The position numbers were made by a program, and so were the translations under genes. The notes beneath the pieces are model-generated. The model had not been told where the DNA came from, did no database searches, and was given only the letters and a program-made list of their open reading frames with translations. Positions 1 to 6,768 of a stretch of 25,876 nt of DNA are shown here, in pieces; positions within the stretch are counted from its first letter, which is position 1, and each line of letters starts with the position of its first letter. The DNA comes from E44-bin32 sp034430615 (GTDB lineage Bacteria; Chloroflexota; Anaerolineae; Anaerolineales; E44-bin32), in assembly GCA_034430615.1 (NCBI GenBank), contig DAOUEJ010000111.1:1-25876 (forward strand), written 5' to 3'.

Positions 1-345
1 CTTTTCTTCTGGCGCCCTGTCCAATGCTCGCTCGAGATCGTCCAGCACACTCAGGTAGCGGGTGATCACTTCGCCTGAGATTCGGGCACGCGCCTCTTCC
101 GTCTCACGTTCCATGCGCTTTTTGTAATTCGCGAACTCAGCCCGTGCCCGTTGCCAGCCGTCGAGATACTCCGCCGCCTCATTCTGGGCATGCTCGAGCA
201 TCTCCTCCTGGGTTTCGGAAGTCGCTTCGGTCTGAGCAGCATCTTGCTGATCGGAAGCTTCCGCCTCGATCTCGCTCTCTTCCTGAGTTAAAATTTCTTC
301 GTCCTCGGGTCGTTCGTCGTCCTGATGCTTTTCCTTCTGACTCAC
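1..345 (-). CDS. grpE: Nucleotide exchange factor GrpE (5' part, cut by window edge)
   Basis: GrpE is the nucleotide-exchange factor of the DnaK chaperone, driving ADP release in the cytoplasm. The visible 115 residues start at a GTG preceded by AAGGAGG about 6 nt upstream. They begin with a long acidic, low-complexity stretch rich in Glu, Asp and Gln (about residues 1-60), typical of GrpE N-termini. The GrpE helix signature follows, with the core WQRARAEFANYKKRMERE at about 70-87 and then the start of the dimerisation coiled coil (RYLSVLDDLERAL). The C-terminal half lies beyond position 1. It sits 49 nt downstream of hrcA on the same strand, the classic hrcA-grpE(-dnaK-dnaJ) heat-shock order, so it is probably co-transcribed under CIRCE control. 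Confidence 0.93.
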   Translation of the reverse strand, partial: MSQKEKHQDDERPEDEEILTQEESEIEAEASDQQDAAQTEATSETQEEMLEHAQNEAAEYLDGWQRARAEFANYKKRMERETEEARARISGEVITRYLSVLDDLERALDRAPEEK

Positions 346-394
346 GACGCCTCCTTAAGGGTTCGACCGGGTTTCCCGATCAAGAGTCTCGTGT

Positions 395-1426
395 TCAACC
401 TGCATAGCTTTCGATGACCAGATCACTCAATAGACCGGCTACGTAGCGGACAGCGGAAATCGTCCTCCCATAGGCCATCCGCGTCGGTCCCAGGACGCCT
501 AGAGCGCCCGTGGCGTAACCGGGGGCACCATAGCGGGTAACGACCATGGTGCACTCCTTTAGGTCTTCCCAGGCGCCCTCTCCGCCGATGACGACCTGGA
601 CGCCGCCAATGTTCGGGCTGAGGACATTGGCCAGTACCTCTTCAAGGAAGCTTCGTTCCTCGAGAACCCGCAGAGCCTGACGCGCGATTCCGGGGTCGGC
701 AAACTCGGGTTGAGCAAGGACGTTGGTCAACCCATCGCGGTAGATCTCACCGGTCCAAACCGCGTCGGCGCGAGCCATCATCTCTCCGACCAACCTAATC
801 ACATCCTGGGCCAGATCCGTAAACTGGCCAATGAGAGCAGCAATCCCAGCGCTGTTTTTCCTGGCACAGGACTGCATTAATTTTTCTGCCGTCGCTGTGA
901 GCTGCTCCTGCGGGATAACTTCCGCCAGGGTTAGCATCTGCTGCCGTACTTCTCCGCCCTGCAGGACGAGCACGAGCAGCACCTGACGACCCTGCGTGGC
1001 GATCAGTTCGAGATGCTTGAAGATGGCACGTTCGGAGCGGGGCGTTGTCGCCAGCGAAGCTGCATGTGAATGCTGGGCAAGGATGGAGGCTGAGAGTCGA
1101 ACCCACTCGTCGATCTCGGCCGGAGCCTGGTGAAATTGATGACTGATTAGTCGCTTCTCGGCATTGGGAAGCTCGGTGTCCCCGAGCAGTTGGCGCACGA
1201 AATAGCGGTATCCCTCCACAGTCGGCACACGACCAGCGGATGTGTAAGGTTGGCCGAGCAAGCCTTCTTCCGTTAGAAGGACCATCTCGTTGCGGATGGT
1301 CGCCGAGCTAACGTTCAAGTTATACCGATCGACAAGGTTTTTCGAGCCAACTGGCTCTGCCGTTTCGTTGTATTCACGCACGATCAGCGCCAGGATGGTT
1401 TCCTGCCGTTCACTGATGGGGCTCAT
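395..1426 (-). CDS. hrcA: Heat-inducible transcription repressor HrcA
   Basis: HrcA is the repressor that binds CIRCE and shuts off heat-shock operons when GroEL is free. The protein is 343 residues from the chosen ATG, usual for the family. The N-terminal winged helix shows the family pattern ERQETILALIVREYNETAEP, then VSSATIRNEM and the GLLGQPYTSAGRVPT wing. The C-terminal part shows the GGVQVVIGGEGAWEDL and YGAPGYATGALGVLGPTRMAYG blocks. An open frame extends upstream to 1489, but that would put CIRCE inside the gene. The ATG at 1426 (or the GTG immediately before it) follows a GGGAG ribosome site and lies just after CIRCE, so I chose it. grpE follows 49 nt downstream. Confidence 0.96.
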   Translation of the reverse strand: MSPISERQETILALIVREYNETAEPVGSKNLVDRYNLNVSSATIRNEMVLLTEEGLLGQPYTSAGRVPTVEGYRYFVRQLLGDTELPNAEKRLISHQFHQAPAEIDEWVRLSASILAQHSHAASLATTPRSERAIFKHLELIATQGRQVLLVLVLQGGEVRQQMLTLAEVIPQEQLTATAEKLMQSCARKNSAGIAALIGQFTDLAQDVIRLVGEMMARADAVWTGEIYRDGLTNVLAQPEFADPGIARQALRVLEERSFLEEVLANVLSPNIGGVQVVIGGEGAWEDLKECTMVVTRYGAPGYATGALGVLGPTRMAYGRTISAVRYVAGLLSDLVIESYAG

Positions 1427-1443
1427 CACGCTCCCTATAGAAA

Positions 1444-1470
1444 TTAGCACTCTAGGCGCGAGAGTGCTAA
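1444..1470 (-). promoter_or_regulatory. CIRCE operator
   Basis: A perfect CIRCE element: TTAGCACTC, nine bases, GAGTGCTAA, with no mismatch to the canonical 9-9-9 inverted repeat. It lies between the putative -10 box (1485-1490) and the hrcA start (1426), covering the early transcribed region. This implies HrcA autorepression of hrcA-grpE. Confidence 0.97.
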
Positions 1471-1484
1471 AAATACATTGAACG

Positions 1485-1514
1485 ATCATACCATAGGCAA
1501 CTTCGGAGCGTCAA
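1485..1514 (-). promoter_or_regulatory. Sigma70-type promoter of hrcA-grpE
   Basis: Read on the minus strand: -35 TTGACG (1514-1509), an 18-base spacer, and -10 TATGAT (1490-1485). Transcription would start near 1478, so CIRCE begins at about +9. Fits vegetative sigma plus HrcA repression. Confidence 0.75.
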
Positions 1515-1603
1515 GCATACCTGCGAGCCATGCTCTCTAAGGTTGGCGTGTTAAGGATTCTTAGGCTGAGGCAATCGGAATAGGTGGGAAATTCGCCTGC
1601 GGA

Positions 1604-1632
1604 TTGACATTTCCAGATGAGCCAAGTAGTAT
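1604..1632 (+). promoter_or_regulatory. Promoter of the thioredoxin-like gene
   Basis: -35 TTGACA (1604-1609), 17-base spacer, -10 TAGTAT (1627-1632). The gene start is 32 nt further on, with GAGGTG (1651-1656) as ribosome site. The two boxes and the spacing equal those before the BMC operon at 23475-23503. Confidence 0.75.
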
Positions 1633-1663
1633 GCCGGCTCAAGCATAAACGAGGTGCGCAGAT

Positions 1664-1990
1664 ATGGTGGAAATACTGGATCTGAATGATGAGACCTTCG
1701 AAGCGGAGGTTCTGAACGAAAGCCGACCGGTGCTGGTTGACTTTGGCGCAGAATGGTGCAAGCCCTGCAAGCAGCTGGATCCGATCGTCGAGGAACTCGC
1801 CCAGGAGTGGGGGTCGTCGGTAAAAATTGTGAAACTCGACATCGACGAGAATATGAGTACAACGATGAAGTTCTCGGTGATGGGCGTACCCACGCTTATG
1901 CTCTTTGTCCAGGGAGAGCCGGTGGAGCGCTTGAAGGGCTTTCTGCCCAAGCAGAAGATCCTGGCCAAGCTGTCACCCCACCTGCCATAG
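1664..1990 (+). CDS. Thioredoxin-family protein (WCKPC active site)
   Basis: A small cytoplasmic thiol-disulfide oxidoreductase of 108 residues, the full length of a classical thioredoxin. It has a redox motif WCKPC at residues 31-35, the cis-proline motif GVPT around P76, and the buried acid region VDFGAEW before the active site. There is no signal peptide. The dipeptide between the cysteines is Lys-Pro rather than the Gly-Pro of canonical TrxA, and it is followed by another Lys, making the active-site face unusually basic. Start is ATG with GAGGTG 8 nt upstream. It appears monocistronic, with its own promoter before it and the trpS promoter after it. Fold and activity are confident; whether it is the main thioredoxin or a specialised one is not decided by sequence. 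Confidence 0.9.
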   Translation: MVEILDLNDETFEAEVLNESRPVLVDFGAEWCKPCKQLDPIVEELAQEWGSSVKIVKLDIDENMSTTMKFSVMGVPTLMLFVQGEPVERLKGFLPKQKILAKLSPHLP

Positions 1991-2005
1991 TGAAGGGTCG
2001 CACAC

Positions 2006-2034
2006 TTGACCCGGCCTAAGACCGGGCCTATACT
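2006..2034 (+). promoter_or_regulatory. Promoter of the trpS leader
   Basis: -35 TTGACC (2006-2011), 17-base spacer, -10 TATACT (2029-2034), giving a start near 2041, just before the T-box leader. The spacer carries a small dyad, CCCGG (2010-2014) and CCGGG (2022-2026). No T-run follows it, so it is not an obvious terminator for the upstream gene. Confidence 0.7.
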
Positions 2035-2040
2035 GCGAGC

Positions 2041-2330
2041 ATAATTTACACATTAACGGCTGAGACGAGGACGAGTAAGCGATCCAAGGGTGTCACAGAG
2101 AGCGGGGCAGCTGCGATCCCGTACACCGGAGACCGTGGAATGGACCTCTGAGCTGCAGGGTGAACGAGTGTATGCACTTGAGTAGCCTGCGCCGGATCCG
2201 CCACCGTTAGCAGGCGGACGGTATCAAGCAACAGATACCGGGTGAGGAGAGGTCGTGATGTAACGACCTAAGCTGGGTGGTACCGCGGGCTATTTGCTGC
2301 CCGTCCCAGATCGGGACGGGTATTTTTATT
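2041..2330 (+). promoter_or_regulatory. T-box riboswitch leader, tryptophan-specific
   Basis: A tRNA-sensing antitermination leader for trpS. Visible parts in order: Stem I with the purine-rich AG bulge (ACAGAGAGCGGGG near 2095-2107); the specifier loop GAA-UGG-ACC with the Trp codon UGG at 2141-2143; intervening stems; the conserved T-box core GGGTGGTACCGCGG (2275-2288); then an intrinsic terminator (2300-2327). Uncharged tRNA-Trp would pair its anticodon with UGG and its 3' end with the UGGU bulge at 2278-2281, stabilising the antiterminator. The gene is trpS, which matches the specifier. The 5' boundary is inferred from the promoter. Confidence 0.93.
2300..2327 (+). terminator. T-box regulated intrinsic terminator
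   Basis: Perfect 8-bp stem CCCGTCCC (2300-2307) / GGGACGGG (2313-2320), loop AGATC, followed by TATTTTTATT. It directly follows the T-box core and would be disrupted in the antiterminator form. Confidence 0.9.
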
Positions 2331-2374
2331 CCCCGGGCGCAGATCGTCACGCCCGGGCGAGAAGGAGACAGGAG

Positions 2375-3391
2375 ATGCCAGAAGACAGGAAAAGAATTCT
2401 CACAGGTGACCGTCCTACCGGGCGGCTGCACCTGGGTCATTACGTCGGCTCGATCGCCAACCGGGTCCAGTTGCAGGATGAGTACGACTGTTACTTCATC
2501 ATCGCTGATCTGCATACCCTCACGACCAGACCAGAGCGAGAATCGATCGCCGAGGTCGAACCGAATATACGCGAGATGCTCCTGGATTACTATGCTGCCG
2601 GCATCGATCCAGAGAAGAGCACGGTCTTCCTGCAGTCAGCCGTACCTGAAACCTTCGAGCTGAACCTGATCTTCGAGATGCTGGTCACGGTTCCCCGCCT
2701 GGAGCGCATCCCGAGCCTGAAGGAAATGGCCAGCGCAGCACACCTTGACCGGATGCCCTTCGGGCTGCTTGGTTACCCGGTGCTGCAGGCTGCAGACATC
2801 CTCCTGCCACGGGCGCACCTTGTTCCGGTCGGCAAGGATAACGAGGCACACGTCGAAGTGACGCGTGAGATCGCGCGCCGCTTTAATTACCTGTATGGGG
2901 AGGTCTTCCCGGTCCCGGATGTGATGATCGGTGAAGTGCCCACGCTGGTTGGCACAGACGGGCAGGCGAAAATGAGCAAATCGCTGGACAACGCCATCTA
3001 TCTGGCCGATGACGCCAAGACGGTTGAAAGTAAAGTGAGGGCGATGTACACCGACCCGAATCGGGTGCGGGCAGATATCCCCGGTCGGGTGGAAGGCAAT
3101 CCGGTATTCATCTATCATGACGCCTTCAACCCGGATAAGGCTGAAGTCGAGGATCTTAAAGCCCGCTACCGGGAAGGCAAGGTTGGGGACGTCGAGGTAA
3201 AGACGAAGTTAGCGGCTGCGCTAAATAACTTCCTGGAGCCTGTGCGGGAGCGGCGGGCCGAACTTGCCCGTGATCCTGACCTGGTGATCTCCTACATGCT
3301 GGAAGGCACGAAGCGTATGCGTCGAGAAGCCTCCGAGACGATGCGCCGCGTGCACGAAGCGATGGGCATGTACCGGCCCAACCTGGATTGA
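2375..3391 (+). CDS. trpS: Tryptophanyl-tRNA synthetase
   Basis: Class Ic aminoacyl-tRNA synthetase that charges tRNA-Trp. It is 338 residues from the ATG at 2375, a normal length. The HIGH-type motif is RLHLGHYVGS at residues 17-26, the class I KMSKS loop is at 199-203 (GQAKMSKSLDNA), and the family blocks GYPVLQAADIL and VPVGKDNEAHVE lie between. The frame opens upstream to 2294, but that stretch is the T-box terminator. The ATG at 2375 follows GAAGGAGACAGGAG and sits downstream of it, so I chose it. Expression is controlled by the T-box, which makes the gene inducible by Trp limitation. An ordinary full-length enzyme. Confidence 0.97.
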   Translation: MPEDRKRILTGDRPTGRLHLGHYVGSIANRVQLQDEYDCYFIIADLHTLTTRPERESIAEVEPNIREMLLDYYAAGIDPEKSTVFLQSAVPETFELNLIFEMLVTVPRLERIPSLKEMASAAHLDRMPFGLLGYPVLQAADILLPRAHLVPVGKDNEAHVEVTREIARRFNYLYGEVFPVPDVMIGEVPTLVGTDGQAKMSKSLDNAIYLADDAKTVESKVRAMYTDPNRVRADIPGRVEGNPVFIYHDAFNPDKAEVEDLKARYREGKVGDVEVKTKLAAALNNFLEPVRERRAELARDPDLVISYMLEGTKRMRREASETMRRVHEAMGMYRPNLD

Positions 3392-3434
3392 TCTGCGATC
3401 ACCCGACGCGGTCGCCCCTCGGCAGGCCCTGGTG

Positions 3435-3440
3435 TATAAT
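3435..3440 (+). promoter_or_regulatory. Possible -10 box before the B12-binding gene
   Basis: A perfect TATAAT preceded by TG, 39 nt before the start at 3479. No -35 match is visible at 16-18 bases upstream, so this is tentative. Confidence 0.35.
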
Positions 3441-3478
3441 CGCCTGCGCTCACCCGATGCTGATGGTCAGGATGGCCG

Positions 3479-3886
3479 ATGACGAAGAAAATCCGCGTCT
3501 TAATGGCGAAACCAGGGCTTGATGGGCACGATCGCGGGGCGATGGTCGTTGCCCGCGCGCTGCGTGATGCGGGAATGGAAGTGATCTACACCGGTTTGCG
3601 CCAGACCCCAGAAATGGTCGCCGAATCAGCACTGCAGGAGGATGTTGACGTCGTCGGCTTATCTATCCTCTCCGGTGCACATATGGCGCTTGTACCTCGT
3701 GTTCTAGAACTGCTTCGTGAACAGGGCCAAGAACGGGTAGTTGTTCTGGTAGGTGGGATCATCCCAGACGATGACGTCCCCCAGCTTCTGGAGCTGGGTG
3801 TTGCAGCAACTTTTGGTCCAGGGACGAGCACGGATGAGATCGTGCGAGCCATTCGCGAGGCCACCGGCACGCATGACTCTGACTGA
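3479..3886 (+). CDS. Cobalamin-binding subunit of methylmalonyl-CoA mutase type
   Basis: A 135-residue stand-alone B12-binding domain, matching the small subunit of split acyl-CoA mutases (methylmalonyl-, ethylmalonyl- or isobutyryl-CoA mutase). The cobalamin signature DxHxxG is present as DGHDRG at residues 15-20, with H17 as lower axial ligand. SILSGAH follows in the middle, and VGGIIPDDD and the GPGTSTDEI C-terminal motifs complete the Rossmann-like domain. The start at 3479 follows AGGATGG. It overlaps meaB by 14 nt, so the two are translationally coupled. The large catalytic subunit is not in this window, so which carbon-skeleton rearrangement it serves cannot be told from here. Confidence 0.9.
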   Translation: MTKKIRVLMAKPGLDGHDRGAMVVARALRDAGMEVIYTGLRQTPEMVAESALQEDVDVVGLSILSGAHMALVPRVLELLREQGQERVVVLVGGIIPDDDVPQLLELGVAATFGPGTSTDEIVRAIREATGTHDSD

Positions 3887-4844
3887 GCGTATCCTTCAGG
3901 GTGATCGCCTGGCCCTCGCTCGACTCCTGTCCGAACTCGAAGACCAATCAACCCAGGGAGCTGAAACCCTGGGTGATCTCTACCCCCACACTGGGAAAGC
4001 CCATCTGATCGGAATCACCGGTGCCCCCGGCACCGGGAAATCGACACTGGTTAACCGGCTCGTAAAACGCTTCCGCTTGAGCGCTCCATCAAACTCAAAC
4101 CCCGCCCCATCCGTCGCTGTGATCGCCGTTGACCCAAGCAGCCCATTCAGTGGTGGTGCGATCCTGGGTGACCGCATCCGAATGAGGGACCTGGCGGGCG
4201 ATGCGGGGGTTTTCATCCGCAGCATGGCGAGCCGGGGTAAGCTGGGTGGACTTGCCAGCGCCACCGGAGCATTCACAATGGCCTTCGATGCGGCTGGCTT
4301 CGACCTCGTCCTGATTGAGACCGTCGGCGCCGGGCAGGCCGAGGTCGACATTGCCAGCAGTGCGCATACGACAGTCGTCATTGATGCGCCCGGCCTGGGT
4401 GATGATGTGCAGGCCAACAAGGCTGGGATCCTCGAAATCGCCGATATCATGGTCGTAAATAAATTTGATCTGCCCGGCGCAGAGCGAGCACTGCGCACGC
4501 TCGAAATGGCCATGCATCTAGCACAACCCGGACCAAGCACTTTACCGGCTGGCTGGGAGATCCCTGTCCTTGCCACCGTGGCAACGACTGGCGAAGGGAT
4601 CGACAACCTGGCTCAGGCAATCATGAACCACCGCCGTTTCTTGAAGGAAAGCGGTGGCTGGGGCGCTCGGGAGCAAATTCGTGTCGAAACCCAACTCAGG
4701 CAAGACCTGGCTTCGTTCCTACTGGGCGACTTCATGGATCGCCTGGTGGAAGGGCGCTTCGACACTCTGGTTAAGGCGGTCGTGGACCGCCAACTGGCAC
4801 CTCTGGCTGCGCTCGAAGCGCTTCTACGCGACGGAGACCAGTGA
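3873..4844 (+). CDS. meaB: Methylmalonyl-CoA mutase-associated GTPase MeaB (ArgK family)
   Basis: A G3E-type P-loop GTPase that protects and reloads cobalamin in acyl-CoA mutases. It is 323 residues from the ATG at 3873. Walker A is GITGAPGTGKST at 47-58. The VAVIAVDPSSPFSGGAILGDRIRM block spans about 81-104. The RSMASRG motif is at 116-122 and the Walker B/switch region LVLIETVGAGQAE at 145-157. The guanine-specificity motif is NKFD at 196-199. The frame is open far upstream, but that overlaps the B12-binding gene and is not MeaB-like. The chosen ATG gives the family N-terminus and a 14-nt overlap. Adjacency to the mutase small subunit supports the role. Older annotations call this family LAO/AO transport ATPase ArgK. 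Confidence 0.93.
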   Translation: MTLTERILQGDRLALARLLSELEDQSTQGAETLGDLYPHTGKAHLIGITGAPGTGKSTLVNRLVKRFRLSAPSNSNPAPSVAVIAVDPSSPFSGGAILGDRIRMRDLAGDAGVFIRSMASRGKLGGLASATGAFTMAFDAAGFDLVLIETVGAGQAEVDIASSAHTTVVIDAPGLGDDVQANKAGILEIADIMVVNKFDLPGAERALRTLEMAMHLAQPGPSTLPAGWEIPVLATVATTGEGIDNLAQAIMNHRRFLKESGGWGAREQIRVETQLRQDLASFLLGDFMDRLVEGRFDTLVKAVVDRQLAPLAALEALLRDGDQ

Positions 4845-4946
4845 ATTGGAGGCTCGGGATCTTGCGCTCTCAACATGGGTCAGGCTAGACTCTCGTTGGG
4901 TTGATGGCATGGAGTACGGACCAGGAACAAAATAGGTGGTGTGTAG

Positions 4947-5906
4947 ATGAGCAAACAGTATGGCTACGGGGAAATCAAGCTCTTCGCAGGATCGGGATCG
5001 CCCGATCTGGCTCAGGAGATCGGCGAGTATCTGAGTGTACCCCTGGAAGAATATGACCTGGTTCAGTTTACGAATGAAAACCTGTTTATCAAGCTGCATG
5101 GGAGCATCCGGGGTCAGGACGTCTACCTGATCCAATCGATGGGGCTACCGGTCCACCGCAACCTCATGGAAATGCTGATCATGATCGATACCCTAAAGCG
5201 TGATTCGGCTGGCCGCATCACGGCTGTCTTTCCCTACATGGCCTATGCTCGCTCGGATAAGAAGGACCAGCCGCGCGTGCCGATCACGGCACGATTGGTA
5301 GCGGATATGATCGAAGTCGCCGGCGCGGACCGCTATATCACCATTGATCTTCACGCCGGGCAGATCCAGGGTTTTTTCTCAATCCCGGGTGATGTCTTGA
5401 CAGCCTTTCATCTTCTGAGCGATTACTTTTTGCAGAAAGACCTCTCAAACACGGTCGTCGCAACCGCTGACCTGGGCTTTGCCAAGAAAGGTCGCAACTT
5501 CGCCGTCAAGCTCGGGGTTCCATTAGCCTTTGTTGAAAAGCGCCGGAGCGGAGAACATGCGCGCGCCCAGGCGCACACCGTGATCGGGGATGTTAGTGGG
5601 AAGAACGTCATCCTGGTCGATGATGAGGTGCTGACGGGAGGATCGGTTTCCGAAGCGGTGGATATCCTGCTCGATCATGGGGCACAGGACATCTACCTTT
5701 CCTTCACGCATGCGCTGCTGACATCTGGTGCCATCGAGCAACTATCAAAGAAACCGATCAAGGAAATCGTAACTACGAACACTCTGCCTATTTCGGAGGA
5801 GAAACGCATCCCCAACCTGACCGTCCTTTCGGTTGCTCCACTCCTGGGGGAGGTCATCTTGCGCGCACACGAGGGACGCTCCGTTGGAGAGCTCTTCAAC
5901 GAATAA
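4947..5906 (+). CDS. prs: Ribose-phosphate pyrophosphokinase (PRPP synthetase)
   Basis: Makes PRPP from ribose-5-phosphate and ATP for nucleotide, His and Trp synthesis. It is 319 residues, the standard class I length. Visible motifs: FAGSGSPDLAQEIGEYL near the N-terminus, FTNENLFIKLHGSIRGQDVYLIQS at about 41-64, the catalytic flexible-loop region YARSDKKDQPRVPITARL, the metal/ATP-binding DLHAGQIQGFF, and the PRPP loop VDDEVLTGGSV. In the last motif the usual VDDMIDTAGT-like sequence is changed, as in some deep-branching homologues. Start is ATG with AGGTGG upstream. It lies 102 nt after meaB and ends in a strong terminator. Confidence 0.94.
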   Translation: MSKQYGYGEIKLFAGSGSPDLAQEIGEYLSVPLEEYDLVQFTNENLFIKLHGSIRGQDVYLIQSMGLPVHRNLMEMLIMIDTLKRDSAGRITAVFPYMAYARSDKKDQPRVPITARLVADMIEVAGADRYITIDLHAGQIQGFFSIPGDVLTAFHLLSDYFLQKDLSNTVVATADLGFAKKGRNFAVKLGVPLAFVEKRRSGEHARAQAHTVIGDVSGKNVILVDDEVLTGGSVSEAVDILLDHGAQDIYLSFTHALLTSGAIEQLSKKPIKEIVTTNTLPISEEKRIPNLTVLSVAPLLGEVILRAHEGRSVGELFNE

Positions 5907-5923
5907 TGAGCACATTGACGTTG

Positions 5924-5953
5924 AGTGCGGCGGAGATCTCCGCCGCACTTTTT
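5924..5953 (+). terminator. Intrinsic terminator after prs
   Basis: Perfect 13-bp inverted repeat AGTGCGGCGGAGA (5924-5936) / TCTCCGCCGCACT (5937-5949) followed by TTTTT. It starts 17 nt after the prs stop. Confidence 0.9.
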
Positions 5954-6078
5954 GGTTAAAGCCCATCCACGGCCAGGGATTTTTCCCATGCCGGGCAGCC
6001 GTAAAGCAGCACTGTAATGTACTCAAAGTCTTTGGGTTTCTGTTCGTGTGGCCCTGGCGTAATATCTGGCAAAACAGT

Positions 6079-6630
6079 TCAGGCTGTCTTGAACTGGAGC
6101 ACGAAGGGTTCCCAAGCGCTTGTATCCAGACCCTGGCGTTCGCGAAAGTAGTAGTGGCGGGCAATATCACCCTGCTGCTCGCGATTGAAGTCCAAGAGCG
6201 ATTTCCCATCAAGAGCGGCCTGCCGTAGTCCTTGGTCCCAGCCGTATCCGTATGCCTCCGCACCCAGTCGAATTTGTGCCCAGAGCGCCTGGATGAGATA
6301 GACAGGGCCGTGGTGCTGATACTGCCAGGTGTGAGTAAGTTCATGCACCAACCAGGACATATCATTGAGGAAGATCGGGTCGGTGATAGGCAAATCCGTC
6401 CGCAGCTTGACGGGGAAGTAGACCCGGTTTCCGAGCGTGATTGCGTTGTGCGAGGGTGGTCCAGAACCGGATAACTTGGATCCAATATGGGCGATAGTGT
6501 CCGGCCAGGCAACCCCCTCGATTACGCTTATAGAGGGGTAATCGATTGTGGAGGAAAATACACGCCGTGCTTCCTGTTCCTCAGTATCTGTAAGCTTGCG
6601 TGGGTTCGGCAACTGGCTGGTTTCCTCCAT
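6079..6630 (-). CDS. Putative HExxH zinc-metallopeptidase-like protein (Vgr-related type)
   Basis: A 183-residue protein whose one clear motif is HELTHTWQYQ at residues 96-105, a zincin HExxH site. It lies in a context (MSWLVHELTH, then a hydrophobic stretch LIQALWAQIRL, then FNREQQGDIARHYY at 148-161) recalling the small 'vgr-related'/DUF4157-like proteins. H96 and H100 would be metal ligands and E97 the general base; a third ligand is not identified. No signal peptide or membrane segment is evident. The start is uncertain because the ATG at 6630 has no clear ribosome site. It stands alone between two convergent units. Substrate and role are unknown, and no type VI secretion or contractile-injection genes are near. 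Confidence 0.7.
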   Translation of the reverse strand: MEETSQLPNPRKLTDTEEQEARRVFSSTIDYPSISVIEGVAWPDTIAHIGSKLSGSGPPSHNAITLGNRVYFPVKLRTDLPITDPIFLNDMSWLVHELTHTWQYQHHGPVYLIQALWAQIRLGAEAYGYGWDQGLRQAALDGKSLLDFNREQQGDIARHYYFRERQGLDTSAWEPFVLQFKTA

Positions 6631-6768
6631 AGATCTACGGGCAGATGCTGAGCCTGTCAGGAATCTAGCAGGGCATTGTGGGTACCGCTCAGGGATCCCA
6701 TTCTATCCGGAAAAGGCGACGAAGAGTATGACCACGTGGATCATGAACCAATGCAGGCCAAAAAGTGG

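Noticed and set aside
2294..2374. Upstream extension of trpS
   Set aside because: It would translate the T-box terminator. The ATG at 2375 has the ribosome site and the family N-terminus.
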